DNA of 64,000 nt from Caproicibacterium lactatifermentans (GTDB lineage: Bacteria; Bacillota; Clostridia; Oscillospirales; Acutalibacteraceae): positions 1,549,501-1,613,500 of the forward strand of contig NZ_CP046051.1 in NCBI RefSeq assembly GCF_013315815.1, given 5' to 3'. The translations under genes and the position numbers were made by a program. A model generated the notes under the pieces. That model did not search any database. It worked only from the letters and a program-made list of their open reading frames with translations, and had not been told where the DNA came from. Shown one piece after another: positions 63,466-64,000 of this stretch. Position 1 is the stretch's first letter; each line of letters begins with the position of its first letter.

Positions 63466-64000
63466 TTGTGTCCTCCCATATGATTTATCATACTGGCAAG
63501 ATAGCCTGCACCAAAACCGTTGTCAATATTGACAACACTGACACCGCTTGCACAGGAGTTCAGCATAGACAGCAGTGCAGAAAGTCCGCCAAAAGACGCC
63601 CCGTAGCCAACACTGGTAGGCACGGCAATAACTGGGCAATCCGCAAGACCGCCAATCACGCTTGCCAGTGCCCCCTCCATACCGGCAACAGCGACAATGA
63701 CATACGCGCTCATAATTTCATCCAAATGTGCCAGCAGTCTGTGCAGTCCGGCAACGCCGACATCATATAAACGGTCAACATGGTTTCCAAGGACCTCAGC
63801 TGTCAGAGCCGCTTCTTCTGCAACCGGCATATCGCTGGTCCCACCAGTTGCCACAAGCACGGTGCCCGTTCCGTCTGGTTCCGGTAGTTCCCCAAGGTAG
63901 CCGATACGGCTCATTTCGTCATAATGCAGAGGAAGCGTCTGGCTTAAAATTTCCGCTTTTTCTTTGTCTAGGCGGGTAATCAGAATGTTTTTCTGCCCCG
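63462..64000 (-). CDS. larB: Nickel pincer cofactor biosynthesis protein LarB (partial)
   Basis: The frame stays open to the window edge, so only about 180 C-terminal residues are seen. LarB carboxylates and hydrolyses nicotinic acid adenine dinucleotide to start the nickel-pincer cofactor. The PurE-like fold shows [44 protein letters not shown] and the NIDNGFGAG tail. A larE gene would be expected beyond the right edge. No larA is within the window. Confidence 0.92.
   Translation of the reverse strand, partial: GQKNILITRLDKEKAEILSQTLPLHYDEMSRIGYLGELPEPDGTGTVLVATGGTSDMPVAEEAALTAEVLGNHVDRLYDVGVAGLHRLLAHLDEIMSAYVIVAVAGMEGALASVIGGLADCPVIAVPTSVGYGASFGGLSALLSMLNSCASGVSVVNIDNGFGAGYLASMINHMGGHK

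Overview
The window looks like a chromosomal segment of an anaerobic, low-to-moderate-GC Gram-positive bacterium of the class Clostridia, most likely family Oscillospiraceae/Ruminococcaceae. The evidence is strong AGGAGG-type ribosome sites, sigma-A promoters with 17-bp spacers, a flavodiiron protein, an acyl-CoA dehydrogenase of the butyryl-CoA type, a BceRSAB-type module, ECF transporters, and lipoproteins with Gram-positive lipoboxes. This placement is an inference from gene content. No rRNA gene is present to test it. I see no prophage, insertion sequence, CRISPR array or conjugative element.

Layout. 1-2.6 kb: pcrA helicase preceded by a promoter-plus-terminator unit that looks like a small structured RNA. 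2.7-8.6 kb: an AraC regulator, a radical SAM enzyme, a second candidate small RNA, a four-tRNA operon (Gly, Arg, His, Gln), a radical SAM paralogue that has lost its cluster-binding motif, and a DegV protein. 8.6-21.8 kb, nearly all on the minus strand: housekeeping genes for a ClpE-type unfoldase, CvpA-PgsA, the EcfA1-EcfA2-EcfT module with truA, an rRNA methyltransferase, glmM and ruvCAB. 22.0-23.5 kb: a tandem-domain polyphosphate kinase 2. 23.6-29.5 kb: a minus-strand run of DEAD helicase, esterase, condensation-fold acyltransferase, zinc-ribbon membrane protein and split ThrE exporter. 29.6-37.8 kb: a nucleoside uptake and catabolism operon (deoB, BMP lipoprotein, nupOPQ-like ABC transporter, deoC, pdp). 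38.3-44.7 kb: an oligopeptide transporter, oppA then oppBCDF, separated by a 717-bp gap with its own promoter, a 33-codon ORF and three directly abutting hairpins. 44.8-50.4 kb: proC and a BceRS-BceAB antibiotic-sensing and detoxification module with a clear operator. 50.4-53.5 kb: coenzyme A supply (coaX, a pantothenate-type ECF S component, coaBC). 53.5-58.2 kb: a Cys-rich DUF1540 protein, sirtuin, an acyl-CoA dehydrogenase/EtfA-domain/rubredoxin fusion and a flavodiiron protein. 58.3-64 kb: uracil-DNA glycosylase, Rrf2 regulator with an iron alcohol dehydrogenase, an MFS transporter, and larC-larB (nickel-pincer cofactor), the last running off the edge.

The most interesting system is the pair at 55.0-58.2 kb. 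One polypeptide joins an acyl-CoA dehydrogenase, the FAD domain of EtfA (without EtfB or the EtfA N-terminal domain) and a rubredoxin, and the next gene is a flavodiiron protein, the usual rubredoxin oxidase. Read together they suggest a compact acyl-CoA to O2 (or NO) electron path that bypasses the bifurcating Bcd-EtfAB complex. Second is the radical SAM gene with its cysteine-less paralogue 1 kb away. Third are the two candidate small RNAs and the triple-hairpin opp leader, none of which I can match to a known family by eye.
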